This document shows positions 15,736-24,870 of a stretch of DNA of 64,000 nucleotides, piece by piece (positions within the stretch are counted from its first letter, which is position 1; every line of letters starts with the position of its first letter). This DNA comes from an uncultured Lachnospiraceae bacterium. Lineage in GTDB: Bacteria; Bacillota; Clostridia; Lachnospirales; Lachnospiraceae. The stretch covers positions 62,001 to 126,000 of the forward strand of contig CAKRFU010000003.1 of the NCBI GenBank assembly GCA_934320845.1, read 5' to 3'. A program made the position numbers and the translations under genes. Under the pieces are notes generated by a model that worked only from the letters and a program-made list of their open reading frames with translations, had not been told where the DNA came from and made no database searches.

Positions 15736-17218
15736 CAGACAGATTTTCAAATCTGCTGATGCCGTCACCATTTTCGTTTATGGCAAAAAGTCCGATAATG
15801 GTTCCGGTAAAGCCGCCGGCAACTTCTGATGAAAGGTAGCGTGTCTCAGCATTGCTAAGGAATACATCATCACCGTTTTCATCTTTAAAGAAGAAATGAT
15901 ACTGCAAAGGTTCAGATTTAATATGGAGTGTTACTTTATCTGAATTTATCTCATAGTGTGTGCTTTCCTGCCAGATACATCCGATTGTCTGGCGGCTGTA
16001 CACATATGTTTTGTTTTCTTTTTTCTCAACGATAACTTCATAGTGATGTTTTTCATCCATATAAAATGATATACCTGATTTTTCACTTCCCGGTATTACA
16101 TCACATGTTATATCAAGGTCAAACTCAGTCTGTCTTATGCCGGCAAAAGTAGGTGAAGCAACATCATCAATAGTTACATCAGTTCCTTTTAATTCAAGAC
16201 CGTTTTTATCAAACTTATAATTTTCAGTGTTCGGAATTCTTATATAGCACCAGTCAAGTTTTTCATCGAGATTTTCAAAAGTTTTGTTGTAAGAAAATTC
16301 CTGAGGAGCAAACTTAATATTGTCAGGAAGTTCAACTTCTATAGGTGTTGTACCGTTTACACCAATCTCAAACCATCCGTCATCATTCCATTTGACAGGG
16401 ACAAGACATACCTCTCTTCCAAGGTGATGATATGTCTGCCACATATGTATCTGTCTGAAAGCGAGATGTGCAAACCACCAGTTTCCGTCGTTATCTTCAA
16501 GAATATCTCCGTGACCGGCAGCCTGAATCTGGTATCCGCCGAGATTTCTGTTTGTGAGAACCGGATTATTAGGATATGGAGTGTATGGTCCCCAGATATT
16601 TTTACTGCGTGAGTAATTTACCATATGACCATATTCTGTACCGCCCTCAGCTTCGAGAAGATAGTAGTATTCACCGAATTTATAGATATGTGGTGCTTCA
16701 AGAAAACGACCACCTGTTCCGTGCCAGAGGAATTTGCTCTCTGAAAGTTTTTTACCTGTCTCAATATCAATCTGGCACATCTGGATGCATCCTCTGCCGT
16801 CAGCATCATTTCCATTGCTTATAAAATAGCATTTGTCATCCTCAAAATATAGTGACGGGTCAATGCCATCCTGGTCTACAATAACAGGTTCAGACCATTC
16901 TCCGTAAATATCATCAGTATACACATAGAAATTTTGATGATAACTGTCATTGGTTGTTACCATATAAAATCTGCCGTTGTTGTATCTGATAGTAGGCGCA
17001 AAGACACCACCTGAACTGTGTACAGTGTAAAGGTCAATCTGTGAAGCTCTTGTGAGACAATGGCCGATTTGTTTCCAGTTTACCATATCAGTGCTTTCAA
17101 AAAGCGGAACACCGGGGAAAATGTGCATTGAACTGCATACCATGTAATATTTTCCGTTCGCAGCGCAGATGCTTGGGTCAGGATAACAACCTCTTACAAT
17201 AGGATTTAAGTATTTCAT
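15716..17218 (-). CDS. GH43 glycoside hydrolase (beta-xylosidase / alpha-L-arabinofuranosidase type)
   Basis: 500 residues, no signal peptide, so it probably acts in the cytoplasm on imported oligosaccharides. Residues 1-300 are a five-bladed beta-propeller: catalytic base Asp14 in GCYPDPS, pKa modulator Asp120 in DGIDPSLYF, catalytic acid Glu174 in RFLEAPH. Residues about 310-495 form the beta-sandwich domain (GH43_C2/DUF1349-like) of intracellular beta-xylosidases. AGAGG precedes the start on the minus strand. The divergent upstream gene is a broken AraC-type regulator that probably once controlled it. No transporter for the sugar is adjacent. The exact substrate (xylo- or arabino-oligosaccharide) is inference. 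Confidence 0.92.
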   Translation of the reverse strand: MKYLNPIVRGCYPDPSICAANGKYYMVCSSMHIFPGVPLFESTDMVNWKQIGHCLTRASQIDLYTVHSSGGVFAPTIRYNNGRFYMVTTNDSYHQNFYVYTDDIYGEWSEPVIVDQDGIDPSLYFEDDKCYFISNGNDADGRGCIQMCQIDIETGKKLSESKFLWHGTGGRFLEAPHIYKFGEYYYLLEAEGGTEYGHMVNYSRSKNIWGPYTPYPNNPVLTNRNLGGYQIQAAGHGDILEDNDGNWWFAHLAFRQIHMWQTYHHLGREVCLVPVKWNDDGWFEIGVNGTTPIEVELPDNIKFAPQEFSYNKTFENLDEKLDWCYIRIPNTENYKFDKNGLELKGTDVTIDDVASPTFAGIRQTEFDLDITCDVIPGSEKSGISFYMDEKHHYEVIVEKKENKTYVYSRQTIGCIWQESTHYEINSDKVTLHIKSEPLQYHFFFKDENGDDVFLSNAETRYLSSEVAGGFTGTIIGLFAINENGDGISRFENLSVKHDAD

Positions 17219-17290
17219 ATGTTATTTTACCTCTTTCTTTTTATTTTGCGTTGTATAGTGTTGTTTTATTTTGTTTTTATAAAAATTGTG

Positions 17291-17371
17291 TTATCTCTTG
17301 AGAACAGAGATAATAGTTTATATAATATGATGTTGGGGTCAAAAGGTATTTTGACCCTTGCATCATATTAT
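17291..17371. repeat. Two inverted repeats between GH43 and the AraC remnant
   Basis: TTATCTC (17291-17297)/GAGATAA (17307-17313) form a 7-bp stem. Next, 17322-17344 and 17349-17371 are a 23-bp inverted repeat with 3 mismatches in the middle and a 4-base loop (GGTA): 11 bp ATAATATGATG pairs, then 9 bp GGGTCAAAA pairs. This lies in the GH43 leader on the minus strand and could be an RNA hairpin, an operator or a small mobile-element remnant. Confidence 0.5.
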
Positions 17372-17483
17372 ATTCTACAAACAAGATAGCAGTAAAAATG
17401 GCTGTTTTCATTAATTATTAAGACAAAAAAGTATACAAATCGGACATCAGTAAAAAGATAAGGAAACGGTAAAGGAGAAAAAG

Positions 17484-17751
17484 ATGCAGGGGAGTAATGA
17501 TTATAAAATATATGAACTGAGTGAGTTTTACAAATGACAGTAATTTTCCGTTTTTTATTCAATATGGCAGGCACGATAATGAACTGTTTGTTCACAGCCA
17601 TAAAGATTTTTCGGAGCTTACGATAGTTCTTTCGGGAGAAGCGTGTCATATTGTGGAATACGACTGTGGATTTAAAAATATGAGTTATTTTTACAGGGTA
17701 TTTGGAGAGAAGATGAATATAACACCGAAAAAATATCGTAAATCCATATAG
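17484..17751 (+). pseudogene. Broken AraC-family regulator
   Basis: A good ribosome site (GGAG) precedes ATG 17484, which reads MQGSNDYKIYELSEFYK and then stops. In another frame the cupin part continues at once as NDSNFPFFIQYG, HSHKDFSELTIVLSGEACHIVEYD. Directly after this comes CGFKNMSYFYRVFGEKMNITPKKYR, the end of the second helix-turn-helix of AraC proteins. So there are two lesions: a frameshift near 17520, and an internal deletion near 17660 that removes most of the sensor domain and the first HTH (an intact relative is about 280-300 residues). It is divergent from the GH43 gene. It is very unlikely to be functional. Confidence 0.8.
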
Positions 17752-17869
17752 AATATGATTTGTCTATATTTTTTGCTAATGAATTGTTTTTATGGTAAAC
17801 TATATAAGATTGTTTGAAAAAAATAAAATGATATACATAATAAATGTATTATCAGGGAGGGAGAAATGA

Positions 17870-18772
17870 ATGATACTTGAATTAAAAAACATTGAAAAGT
17901 CTTTCGGTGACAAAAAAGTCTTAAAGGGTGTGTCATTAAGAGCTGAGAGTGGAAAGGCTTTTGGAATGCTTGGACGAAACGGAGCTGGAAAAACAACATC
18001 TATCCGTATTATGATGGATGTATTCCCGGCAGACAGCGGAGAGGTGCTGTTTGATGGCAGACCGATAGACTATGACAAGGTGGATTTTGGATATCTGCCG
18101 GAAGAAAGAGGTTTATATCCAAAAAAGAAGATAATAGAGCAGCTTGTTTATTTTGCCGAACTTAAAGGAATGAAAAAGAGCGATGCCGTAAAGGAGATAG
18201 ATTACTGGCTTGACAGGCTTGATATGAAGAAATACCGCAATAAGCGTCTTGATACATTGTCAAAGGGAAATCAGCAGAAGATACAGCTTATCACGGCACT
18301 GGCGCACAATCCGGAAATAGTTATACTTGATGAGCCGTTTTCAGGTCTAGACCCTGTAAATGCAATGTTACTTAAAGATGTGGTTAAGGAAACGATACAA
18401 AAAGGAAAGATTGTATTATTTTCAAGCCATCAGATGAATTATATAGAAGAATTTTGTGACAATATAGCTATTATAAACGGTGGTGAGGTTGTGCTTACAG
18501 GTGACCTGCATGAGATAAAGCACAATTATCCACGCAATCGTCTTGTAGTGCGCTCAGTACAGGATAGTGAGATAGCATCAGAATATGGAGAAATGTGCAG
18601 CAGGGGAGAGAGTGGAGAACTTATCATTACACTTAGAACACCGGATGAAAAGAAAGCTGTCATGAAAAATATTACTGAGAAATATGATGTTGATGAGATA
18701 AAAGTTTATGAGCCTGCGTTAAACGATATATTCGTGGAATATACAGGTGATAATAAACATGGGGGAGAATGA
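17870..18772 (+). CDS. ABC transporter ATP-binding protein (NatA-like)
   Basis: 300 residues, ATG 17870 with GGGAGGGAG upstream. Walker A GRNGAGKTT (35-43), signature LSKGNQQK (about 130), Walker B VILDEPFSGLDP and the switch His in FSSHQM. The C-terminal ~80 residues are the DUF4162 region of NatA/drug-export ATPases. It works with the permease that begins at 18769, with a 4-base ATGA overlap that couples translation. The family exports sodium, drugs or peptides; substrate not readable here. Confidence 0.92.
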   Translation: MILELKNIEKSFGDKKVLKGVSLRAESGKAFGMLGRNGAGKTTSIRIMMDVFPADSGEVLFDGRPIDYDKVDFGYLPEERGLYPKKKIIEQLVYFAELKGMKKSDAVKEIDYWLDRLDMKKYRNKRLDTLSKGNQQKIQLITALAHNPEIVILDEPFSGLDPVNAMLLKDVVKETIQKGKIVLFSSHQMNYIEEFCDNIAIINGGEVVLTGDLHEIKHNYPRNRLVVRSVQDSEIASEYGEMCSRGESGELIITLRTPDEKKAVMKNITEKYDVDEIKVYEPALNDIFVEYTGDNKHGGE

Positions 18773-20016
18773 TGAAACAATTTGGAAAAATATTAAAGTT
18801 TGAATTAAAAAATTATATGAAAAACAAGGTTTTTGTGGGCGTTACGGTATTGCTTGTGGTGATAATAGCTGTTGTTATGTTTATGCCGCGTATTTTGAAT
18901 CAGAGTGGAGATGAAAGTGATGATAATTCGATTGAAAATCCAACTGAGGTAATGCTGCTTGCAGGAGATAATAAGGAAAATGAAAAAATCGCAAAAGAAG
19001 CATTTGCAAATGTATTTCCTGACTATGAAATAAAAATTGTGGATAATGACATAAAGAGCATCAAAAAGCAGATAACTGATGGTGATGCAGACTGTGCATT
19101 TGTGCTTAAAGGTCTTACTTCTTATACATATTATGTAGAAAATCTTTCAATGTATGACAGCAATCAGGAGGCAGTGGAAGAAATTCTTAAAGAAGTTTAT
19201 CGTTCAAATGAAATGCTTAAAAGTGGACTGTCTGAAAGCCAGGTAAATGCCATACTTACAAAACAGATTGACGGTAATACAAAGGAACTTGGAAAGAATC
19301 AGATGCAGTATTTTCTCTATACATACATAATGGTGTTTGCACTTTATATGGTAATACTTTTATATGGACAGATGGTTGCCACAAATGTTGCATCTGAAAA
19401 GAGTTCGCGTGCAATGGAACTTCTTATAACGAGTGCAAAGCCTGTTGCAATGATGTTTGGAAAAGTCATTGCATCCTGCATAGCGGGATTTATACAGATA
19501 GCAGCCATATTTGGAGCATCCCTTTTATGCTTTAACATAAATAAATCATACTGGACGGATAACGGTTTGATAAAGTCAATATTTGATATACCTGCTGAGC
19601 TGTTTGTATATATGCTTGTATTCTTTATACTTGGCTTTTTAATATATGCATTTTTATATGGTGCAGTCGGTTCAACAGTGTCAAAACTTGAGGATATAAA
19701 TACGGCAGTTATGCCTATAAGTCTTATATTCATTGTTGGATTCGTGGTTGTAGTATCTGCTATGTCGGGTGGAAGTGTTGATACACTGCTTGTAAAGATA
19801 TGTTCGTTCATACCGTTTACATCACCTATGGCTATGTTTACAAGGATAGCAATGACAACAGTACCTTTTTATGAAATACTAATATCTATTGTGATACTTA
19901 TCGCATCAGTCGTTGGAATAGGTGTTGTATCAGCTAAGATTTACAGGGTAGGTGTGCTGTTATACGGAAAAGCTCCAAAACCTATTGCTATAATAAAATC
20001 AATATGGAAAGCGTAG
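18769..20016 (+). CDS. ABC-2 type permease (NatB-like)
   Basis: 415 residues; ATG codons at 18769 and 18772 are both possible behind GGGGGAG. One helix at about 22-42, a ~150-residue extracytoplasmic domain (binding-protein-like fold usual for ABC2_membrane_3), then five or six helices from about residue 180 to 400 (YTYIMVFALYMVILLYGQM onward, with NVASEKSSRAMELLITSAK, the NatB-type coupling segment). It pairs with the ATPase upstream. Likely substrate class: Na+ or an amphiphilic compound; this is family-based only. Confidence 0.9.
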   Translation: MMKQFGKILKFELKNYMKNKVFVGVTVLLVVIIAVVMFMPRILNQSGDESDDNSIENPTEVMLLAGDNKENEKIAKEAFANVFPDYEIKIVDNDIKSIKKQITDGDADCAFVLKGLTSYTYYVENLSMYDSNQEAVEEILKEVYRSNEMLKSGLSESQVNAILTKQIDGNTKELGKNQMQYFLYTYIMVFALYMVILLYGQMVATNVASEKSSRAMELLITSAKPVAMMFGKVIASCIAGFIQIAAIFGASLLCFNINKSYWTDNGLIKSIFDIPAELFVYMLVFFILGFLIYAFLYGAVGSTVSKLEDINTAVMPISLIFIVGFVVVVSAMSGGSVDTLLVKICSFIPFTSPMAMFTRIAMTTVPFYEILISIVILIASVVGIGVVSAKIYRVGVLLYGKAPKPIAIIKSIWKA

Positions 20017-20178
20017 TTTTGTGAATGCAGGAAGTGCATGGCTTAGCTGTTACAAATACTTTCAGGATTTTCCTGTCGTTCTTTACAAATGGGGTGTCTA
20101 TGTGTAAAATAGTATGTATATAGATTAAATATCTGAAGCAAAAAGATATTTTAAAACAGTTAGAAATGGAGAGACAAA

Positions 20179-21837
20179 ATGGACAATCAGAAGTTAGCGG
20201 ATTTATTGTTCCCGGAGAAATTAGAGACACCGGAATACTACGAGGAGAAATTTCCATATAGAAAACTGCCAAAGGGTGCAGAAGTTACAAGAATGGCGCC
20301 AAGTCCTACCGGTTTTATACATCTTGGCAATTTATACAGTGCTTTGGCTGACGAGCGTATAGCGCACAGAAAAAAAGGTGTATTTTATCTTCGTATAGAA
20401 GATACTGATGCAAAAAGAAAAGTAGAAGGTGCAGTTGAGACTATTATAAATGTACTTCGTTATTTTGATATAGAATTTGATGAAGGTGCCGGATTTGAAG
20501 GTTCGGATGAAGGAAATGCATATGGACCATATTTCCAGAGACAGAGAGTTGAGATATATCACACATATGTCAAGGAACTTGTGAAAAAAGGTCTTGCTTA
20601 TCCTTGTTTTTGTACAGAAGATGAACTTTCAAAAGTCAGGGAACAGCAGGAAGCAGACAAGGTACTCACAGGTTATTACGGAAAATATGCGACATGCCGC
20701 AATCTCTCATATGAGGAGATAGAGAAAAACATAAAAGAAGGTAAGCCATATGTTGTAAGACTTCGCTCACAGGGACAGCCTGACAGGGAAATCACATTTG
20801 TTGACAGCATAAAGGGAGAGATAAAACTTCCTGAGAATATACATGATATTGTTATATTGAAGCAGGATGGTGTGCCTACTTACCACTTTGCACATGCGGT
20901 TGACGACCATCTTATGAGAACGACAATGGTTATCAGAGGCGGTGAGTGGCTTGCATCGGTTCCTACACATTATGAGCTTTTCCATCTTCTTGGATTTAAG
21001 ATGCCAAAATACGGTCATACAGCACATCTTATGAAATTTGATGAGGAGACAGGTGGAAAGAGAAAGCTTTCAAAGAGAAAGGATCCTGAACTTTCACTTG
21101 ATTATTATAGAAAAGACGGATATCATCCATATTGTATGAAAGTATATCTTCTTACATTGCTCAATTCAAACTTTGAAGAATGGCACGACAAATTCCCTGA
21201 CAAGGATATAAATGAATTTCCGTTCTCTGTTGACAACATGAGCAAGTCAGGTGCTTTGTTTGACAAGGACAAACTTCACAACATCTGTAAAAATGAGCTT
21301 TCAAAGCTTTCGGAGAATGAAGTTTATGATTTTTTATATGATTGGGCATGTGAAAATGAACCTGAGAAGAGTAAAGTATGGTTTGCAGATAAAGAAAAAA
21401 TGCTTGCTATATTGAGACTTTATATGGGTGTCGGAATGAAGCGCAGAAGAAAAGACCTTGTTTATGCAAAACAGGTATTTGAGATGATTTCTTATTTCTT
21501 TGATATTGAGCAGGAACAGGAAAAAGATGAATTTAGAGCAGATAAGGAAACTGTAAACGAAGTATTAAAAGAATATCAGGCACTTTACAGTCATGATGAT
21601 GATAATTCACAGTGGTTTAACAAACTTAAAGAGATAGCAGACAAGCTTGGATATGCGTCAGACATGAAAGCATACAAAGCTGAGCCTGAGAAGTATAAGG
21701 GAAATGTTTCTGATATAGCAGAAATTGTAAGAATTGCAATTACAGGCAGAGCAAATACTCCTGATCTTTGGTCTATAGTTCACATTATGGGTGAAGAGCA
21801 GATGAATGACAGAATAAACGCTGTTATAACACAGTAG
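20179..21837 (+). CDS. gltX: Glutamyl-tRNA synthetase
   Basis: 552 residues. It charges tRNA-Glu with glutamate. Class I signature PSPTGFIHLGN (41-51, HIGH variant HLGN), YLRIEDTDAKR, GVPTYHFAHAVDDHLM, and the KMSKS-equivalent KLSKR (296-300). The C-terminal anticodon-binding region (residues 330-552) diverges from the Escherichia coli form, as is normal for this Lachnospiraceae type. A GGAGA precedes the ATG. A leader of about 160 bases after the ABC permease contains a small CAGGA/TCCTG hairpin and no recognisable T-box, which fits a glutamyl enzyme in this group. Confidence 0.93.
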   Translation: MDNQKLADLLFPEKLETPEYYEEKFPYRKLPKGAEVTRMAPSPTGFIHLGNLYSALADERIAHRKKGVFYLRIEDTDAKRKVEGAVETIINVLRYFDIEFDEGAGFEGSDEGNAYGPYFQRQRVEIYHTYVKELVKKGLAYPCFCTEDELSKVREQQEADKVLTGYYGKYATCRNLSYEEIEKNIKEGKPYVVRLRSQGQPDREITFVDSIKGEIKLPENIHDIVILKQDGVPTYHFAHAVDDHLMRTTMVIRGGEWLASVPTHYELFHLLGFKMPKYGHTAHLMKFDEETGGKRKLSKRKDPELSLDYYRKDGYHPYCMKVYLLTLLNSNFEEWHDKFPDKDINEFPFSVDNMSKSGALFDKDKLHNICKNELSKLSENEVYDFLYDWACENEPEKSKVWFADKEKMLAILRLYMGVGMKRRRKDLVYAKQVFEMISYFFDIEQEQEKDEFRADKETVNEVLKEYQALYSHDDDNSQWFNKLKEIADKLGYASDMKAYKAEPEKYKGNVSDIAEIVRIAITGRANTPDLWSIVHIMGEEQMNDRINAVITQ

Positions 21838-21886
21838 GCAGCAGAAAAGCAATATTTAAAATGAAAATACACAGGAGGAAATTTGG

Positions 21887-22234
21887 ATGAGCAAGCTTAC
21901 GGAAGAACTTTCAAACCATGGCTGTGATATGAAAGTGACTTTGGAAAGATTTTTAGGTGACGAAGATTTCTATGAAAAGTGTCTTAGAGAAATGCTTAAT
22001 GATTCAAGTTTTGAAGAACTTGGCAAAGCAATTGAAGCAAATGATGTAAAAGCAGCTTTTGAGAGTGCACATACATTAAAGGGATTAGCTGCCAATATGG
22101 GACTTGATCCAATGCTTGATATAGTTGTTGAACTTGTGGAACCGTTAAGAAACGGTATTTTAGATGGAATGGATGTCATATATCTGAAGCTTATGGAGGA
22201 AAAGAAAGAATACGATAAGCTCATAAACGGATAA
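21887..22234 (+). CDS. Stand-alone HPt phosphotransfer protein
   Basis: 115 residues with strong GGAGG. All-helical, with the HPt site AHTLKGLAANMGL and phosphorylatable His62. Such proteins pass phosphate between a hybrid kinase and a response regulator. It is followed 45 bases later by a single-domain receiver, which is its obvious partner. No hybrid kinase is adjacent; the receiver-LytS protein at 1119 is a different kinase class. Confidence 0.88.
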   Translation: MSKLTEELSNHGCDMKVTLERFLGDEDFYEKCLREMLNDSSFEELGKAIEANDVKAAFESAHTLKGLAANMGLDPMLDIVVELVEPLRNGILDGMDVIYLKLMEEKKEYDKLING

Positions 22235-22279
22235 AAATAAAATGATTTATTGGGCAGGTTGAGGAAAATAGGAGAAATG

Positions 22280-22747
22280 ATGAAAAATAAAAAAATATTG
22301 ATAGTAGATGATGCGGTGACAAACAGAGTGTTGTTAAAGAAGTATCTCGAGGATGATTACGAGATAATGGAAGCAGCAGACGGACAGCAGGCTATAGAAA
22401 TTATACAAAAACAGCAGTTAAATATTTCTCTTATTTTGCTCGATTTAGTAATGCCTGAGAAAAGCGGGTTTGATGTACTTGATTTTATGGAAGAGTACGG
22501 GTATATGACTGAAATCCCTGTCATAATCATTACCGTTGAGAAAAATTATGAAAGTGAGATGAAAGCTTTTGAGTATGGTGTCAGCGATTTTGTAGCAAAA
22601 CCGTTTTATCCTCAGATTGTAAGAAAAAGAGTAAAGAATATTTTGGATTTGTATGAGACACAAAGAAATTTAAGGCAGCTTCTTGATGAGCAGACTATGG
22701 ATACGATGGAGCTTGTAGCGCAGATAGAACAGATGAGCAGCAATTAG
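22280..22747 (+). CDS. Receiver-domain response regulator without a DNA-binding domain
   Basis: 155 residues from ATG 22280 (GGAGA at 22271-22275; ATG 22277 is too close). Complete receiver: LIVDDAVTNR, Asp55 in LILLDLVMP, Thr in IIITVEK, Lys in VAKPF. After residue 120 there is only a short amphipathic helix (LYETQRNLRQLLDEQTMDTM), as in the linker before a GGDEF or HD domain, but no such output follows. It probably relays phosphate with the HPt protein upstream. Confidence 0.85.
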   Translation: MKNKKILIVDDAVTNRVLLKKYLEDDYEIMEAADGQQAIEIIQKQQLNISLILLDLVMPEKSGFDVLDFMEEYGYMTEIPVIIITVEKNYESEMKAFEYGVSDFVAKPFYPQIVRKRVKNILDLYETQRNLRQLLDEQTMDTMELVAQIEQMSSN

Positions 22748-22820
22748 TATAATGAAGGGTGATTTTAAATTATTCTTTAAGTTATAAAGCTATAAAAATA
22801 TAAATTTGGAAGGGAAAAAT

Positions 22821-23417
22821 ATGGCTGGCAAGTTTTATGCTGTAAAAGAGGGAAGAAGTACCGGAATTTTCGAAAGCTGGGCTGACTGCAGGAAACAGGT
22901 TGACGGATATTCGGGAGCAAAGTACAAAAGTTTTAAAAGCAGAGAAGAAGCGTTGGAGTATATTGACGATACAAAGAAAGCATGCACAAGTGATGAATAT
23001 GAAATTACGGCGTATGTAGACGGAAGTTACAATATAGCGACAAAGGAATTTTCTTACGGTGTTGTTATATTGAAAGAAAATGAAGTAATTACAAAATTCA
23101 ACGGCAGGATGGATGATGAAAATTTAGCATCAATGCGGAATGTTGCAGGAGAGATAAAGGGTGCCGAGGCAGCGATGAGATACGCTTTAGAGAATGGATA
23201 TAAGTCTATTGCCATATATCATGATTATGAGGGAATAGCAAGATGGTGTCTTGGTGAATGGAAAGCAAACAAAGAGGGCACAAAGGCATATAAGGTGTAT
23301 TTTGACAGTATAAAAGACCGTATAAATATAAGGTTTGTAAAGGTAAAAGGCCATTCAAATGACAAGTACAACGATATGGCTGATATATTGGCAAAGGAAG
23401 CTTTGGGTTTGAATTAA
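22821..23417 (+). CDS. Ribonuclease H with N-terminal viroplasmin (hybrid-binding) domain
   Basis: 198 residues from ATG 22821 (AAGGGA 6 bases upstream; a TTG at 22806 is less likely). Residues 1-48 are the viroplasmin/hybrid-binding domain ([31 protein letters not shown]) that grips RNA-DNA duplexes in eukaryote-like RNases H1. Residues 60-195 are the RNase H fold with the four metal ligands Asp67 (YVDGSYN), Glu111 (GEIKGAEAA), Asp135 (HDYEGI) and Asp185 (NDMADILA). It degrades RNA in RNA-DNA hybrids in the cytoplasm. Confidence 0.92.
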   Translation: MAGKFYAVKEGRSTGIFESWADCRKQVDGYSGAKYKSFKSREEALEYIDDTKKACTSDEYEITAYVDGSYNIATKEFSYGVVILKENEVITKFNGRMDDENLASMRNVAGEIKGAEAAMRYALENGYKSIAIYHDYEGIARWCLGEWKANKEGTKAYKVYFDSIKDRINIRFVKVKGHSNDKYNDMADILAKEALGLN

Positions 23418-23430
23418 AAGGAGAATAAAT

Positions 23431-24870
23431 ATGCAGAAACTTCATAAAAAAAATATGTTGATTGTAGAAGTAGGAGTTTTATTACTTATTATCATGACTT
23501 TTGTGAGTTATGGTGTATCAGTTAAAAGTTATATAGGTACAGTGATTTTGATATTGTGCGGTTTACTTGTATTTGCTGGATATAAGTACATGAAAAATGA
23601 TTTGGCAGCAGCACTTATGATAACAGTAATACCTTCGGTTGGAACATTTGCATACGCATTTGTAATGGGGGGCAATCCGATAACATTTCTTGCAAATTAT
23701 GTATTTCTTGCTATGATGGCTATGTATTTTGAAAGTACATATGTGTTATATTTTGCAATACCTGTTGGTGCGCTTGGTCTTATATTTACAATTATAAGTC
23801 CGGCAGTTATTGCGGGAGCAAGGGAAAGCCGTACTTCAGCTTTTATGAAAGTATTATTCTTTGCATTTACCGGTGCAGTTCTTGTAAATGCGACAAAGAG
23901 AGGCAGAAGTCTCTTAAATAAAGCTGAGAAGGCGAGAGATGAGATTAAAAATAATGAAAATGTTGCTATGACAATTGCCGATGAACTTAGAGGAGCAATA
24001 GCAGAGTGCCGCAGTGAGGTAGATTCACTTGATGAAAACGCACAGAATGTAGGACAGGCAACAGAGCAGATGAATGAGGCAACAGACAGTACATCCCAGG
24101 CAACAATAGCTGTAAGTGAAAAAATTGGCCGTGCTACAGATGATATAAATGAAAATCTTGAGTATGCCAAAAAACTTGAAGAAAGTTTTGAAGATGTAAA
24201 TAGTGCTGTAGATACAGGAAATAAAGAGGCAGGTTATGTAAAAACAGAACTTAGCAGAATGTCGGGAACCGTTTTAGAAGCTAAGGATGCTACGCTTTCC
24301 CTTATAAATGAGATGGACAGGATTAAGGATATTCTTGCAGAGATAAATTCTATTGCATCACAGACAAATCTTTTGTCATTGAATGCTTCTATAGAAGCGG
24401 CAAGAGCAGGAGAACATGGAAAAGGTTTTGCTGTTGTTGCCGATGAGATACGTGGATTGTCGGAGCAGAGTGCACAGGCAGCAGGAAATATCCAGCAGAT
24501 TCTCGGTAAGCTTGCGGAATCAATAAATGATGTCGCAGATAAAATTAGTGATGGTGCTAATGCGGCAATCGAGGGCGTTGATAAGGTGACGGCGCTTGCA
24601 GGCTGTTTTGACAAGATAAATGATGCAACAGATAATGCAAATACATTTGTTAAAAATGAGTATGAACTTATTGAGTCGGTTCAGAATAATTTCAAGTCAA
24701 TACATGATGAGATTGAGACTTTGGTATCCACATCGGAAGAAAATTCTGCAATGATAGAAAATGTTTTTGCCAGTGTAAAAAGCCAGACAAATGCTATTAC
24801 AGGTGTCGTAGGCTATATTAAAAATATAAGTTCACTGTCAGATAAATTGGAGGAACATTTTGAAAAATAA
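23431..24870 (+). CDS. Methyl-accepting chemotaxis protein with a polytopic membrane sensor
   Basis: 479 residues. Residues 8-165 hold about six hydrophobic helices with short loops and no sizeable extracytoplasmic domain, so the sensor is membrane-embedded. There is no HAMP domain. From about 180 on comes the MCP signalling coiled coil with the tip [25 protein letters not shown] segment near residue 307 and the Gly-rich '[19 protein letters not shown]'. Start ATG 23431 with AAGGAG. The last 11 bases overlap the GTPase gene. Its six-helix sensor may report on membrane state or a hydrophobic ligand; that is conjecture. Confidence 0.9.
   Translation: MQKLHKKNMLIVEVGVLLLIIMTFVSYGVSVKSYIGTVILILCGLLVFAGYKYMKNDLAAALMITVIPSVGTFAYAFVMGGNPITFLANYVFLAMMAMYFESTYVLYFAIPVGALGLIFTIISPAVIAGARESRTSAFMKVLFFAFTGAVLVNATKRGRSLLNKAEKARDEIKNNENVAMTIADELRGAIAECRSEVDSLDENAQNVGQATEQMNEATDSTSQATIAVSEKIGRATDDINENLEYAKKLEESFEDVNSAVDTGNKEAGYVKTELSRMSGTVLEAKDATLSLINEMDRIKDILAEINSIASQTNLLSLNASIEAARAGEHGKGFAVVADEIRGLSEQSAQAAGNIQQILGKLAESINDVADKISDGANAAIEGVDKVTALAGCFDKINDATDNANTFVKNEYELIESVQNNFKSIHDEIETLVSTSEENSAMIENVFASVKSQTNAITGVVGYIKNISSLSDKLEEHFEK

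Noticed and set aside
20017..20178. A T-box or other riboswitch ahead of gltX.
   Set aside because: I found only a 5-bp CAGGA/TCCTG hairpin and no T-box sequence or terminator/antiterminator pair.
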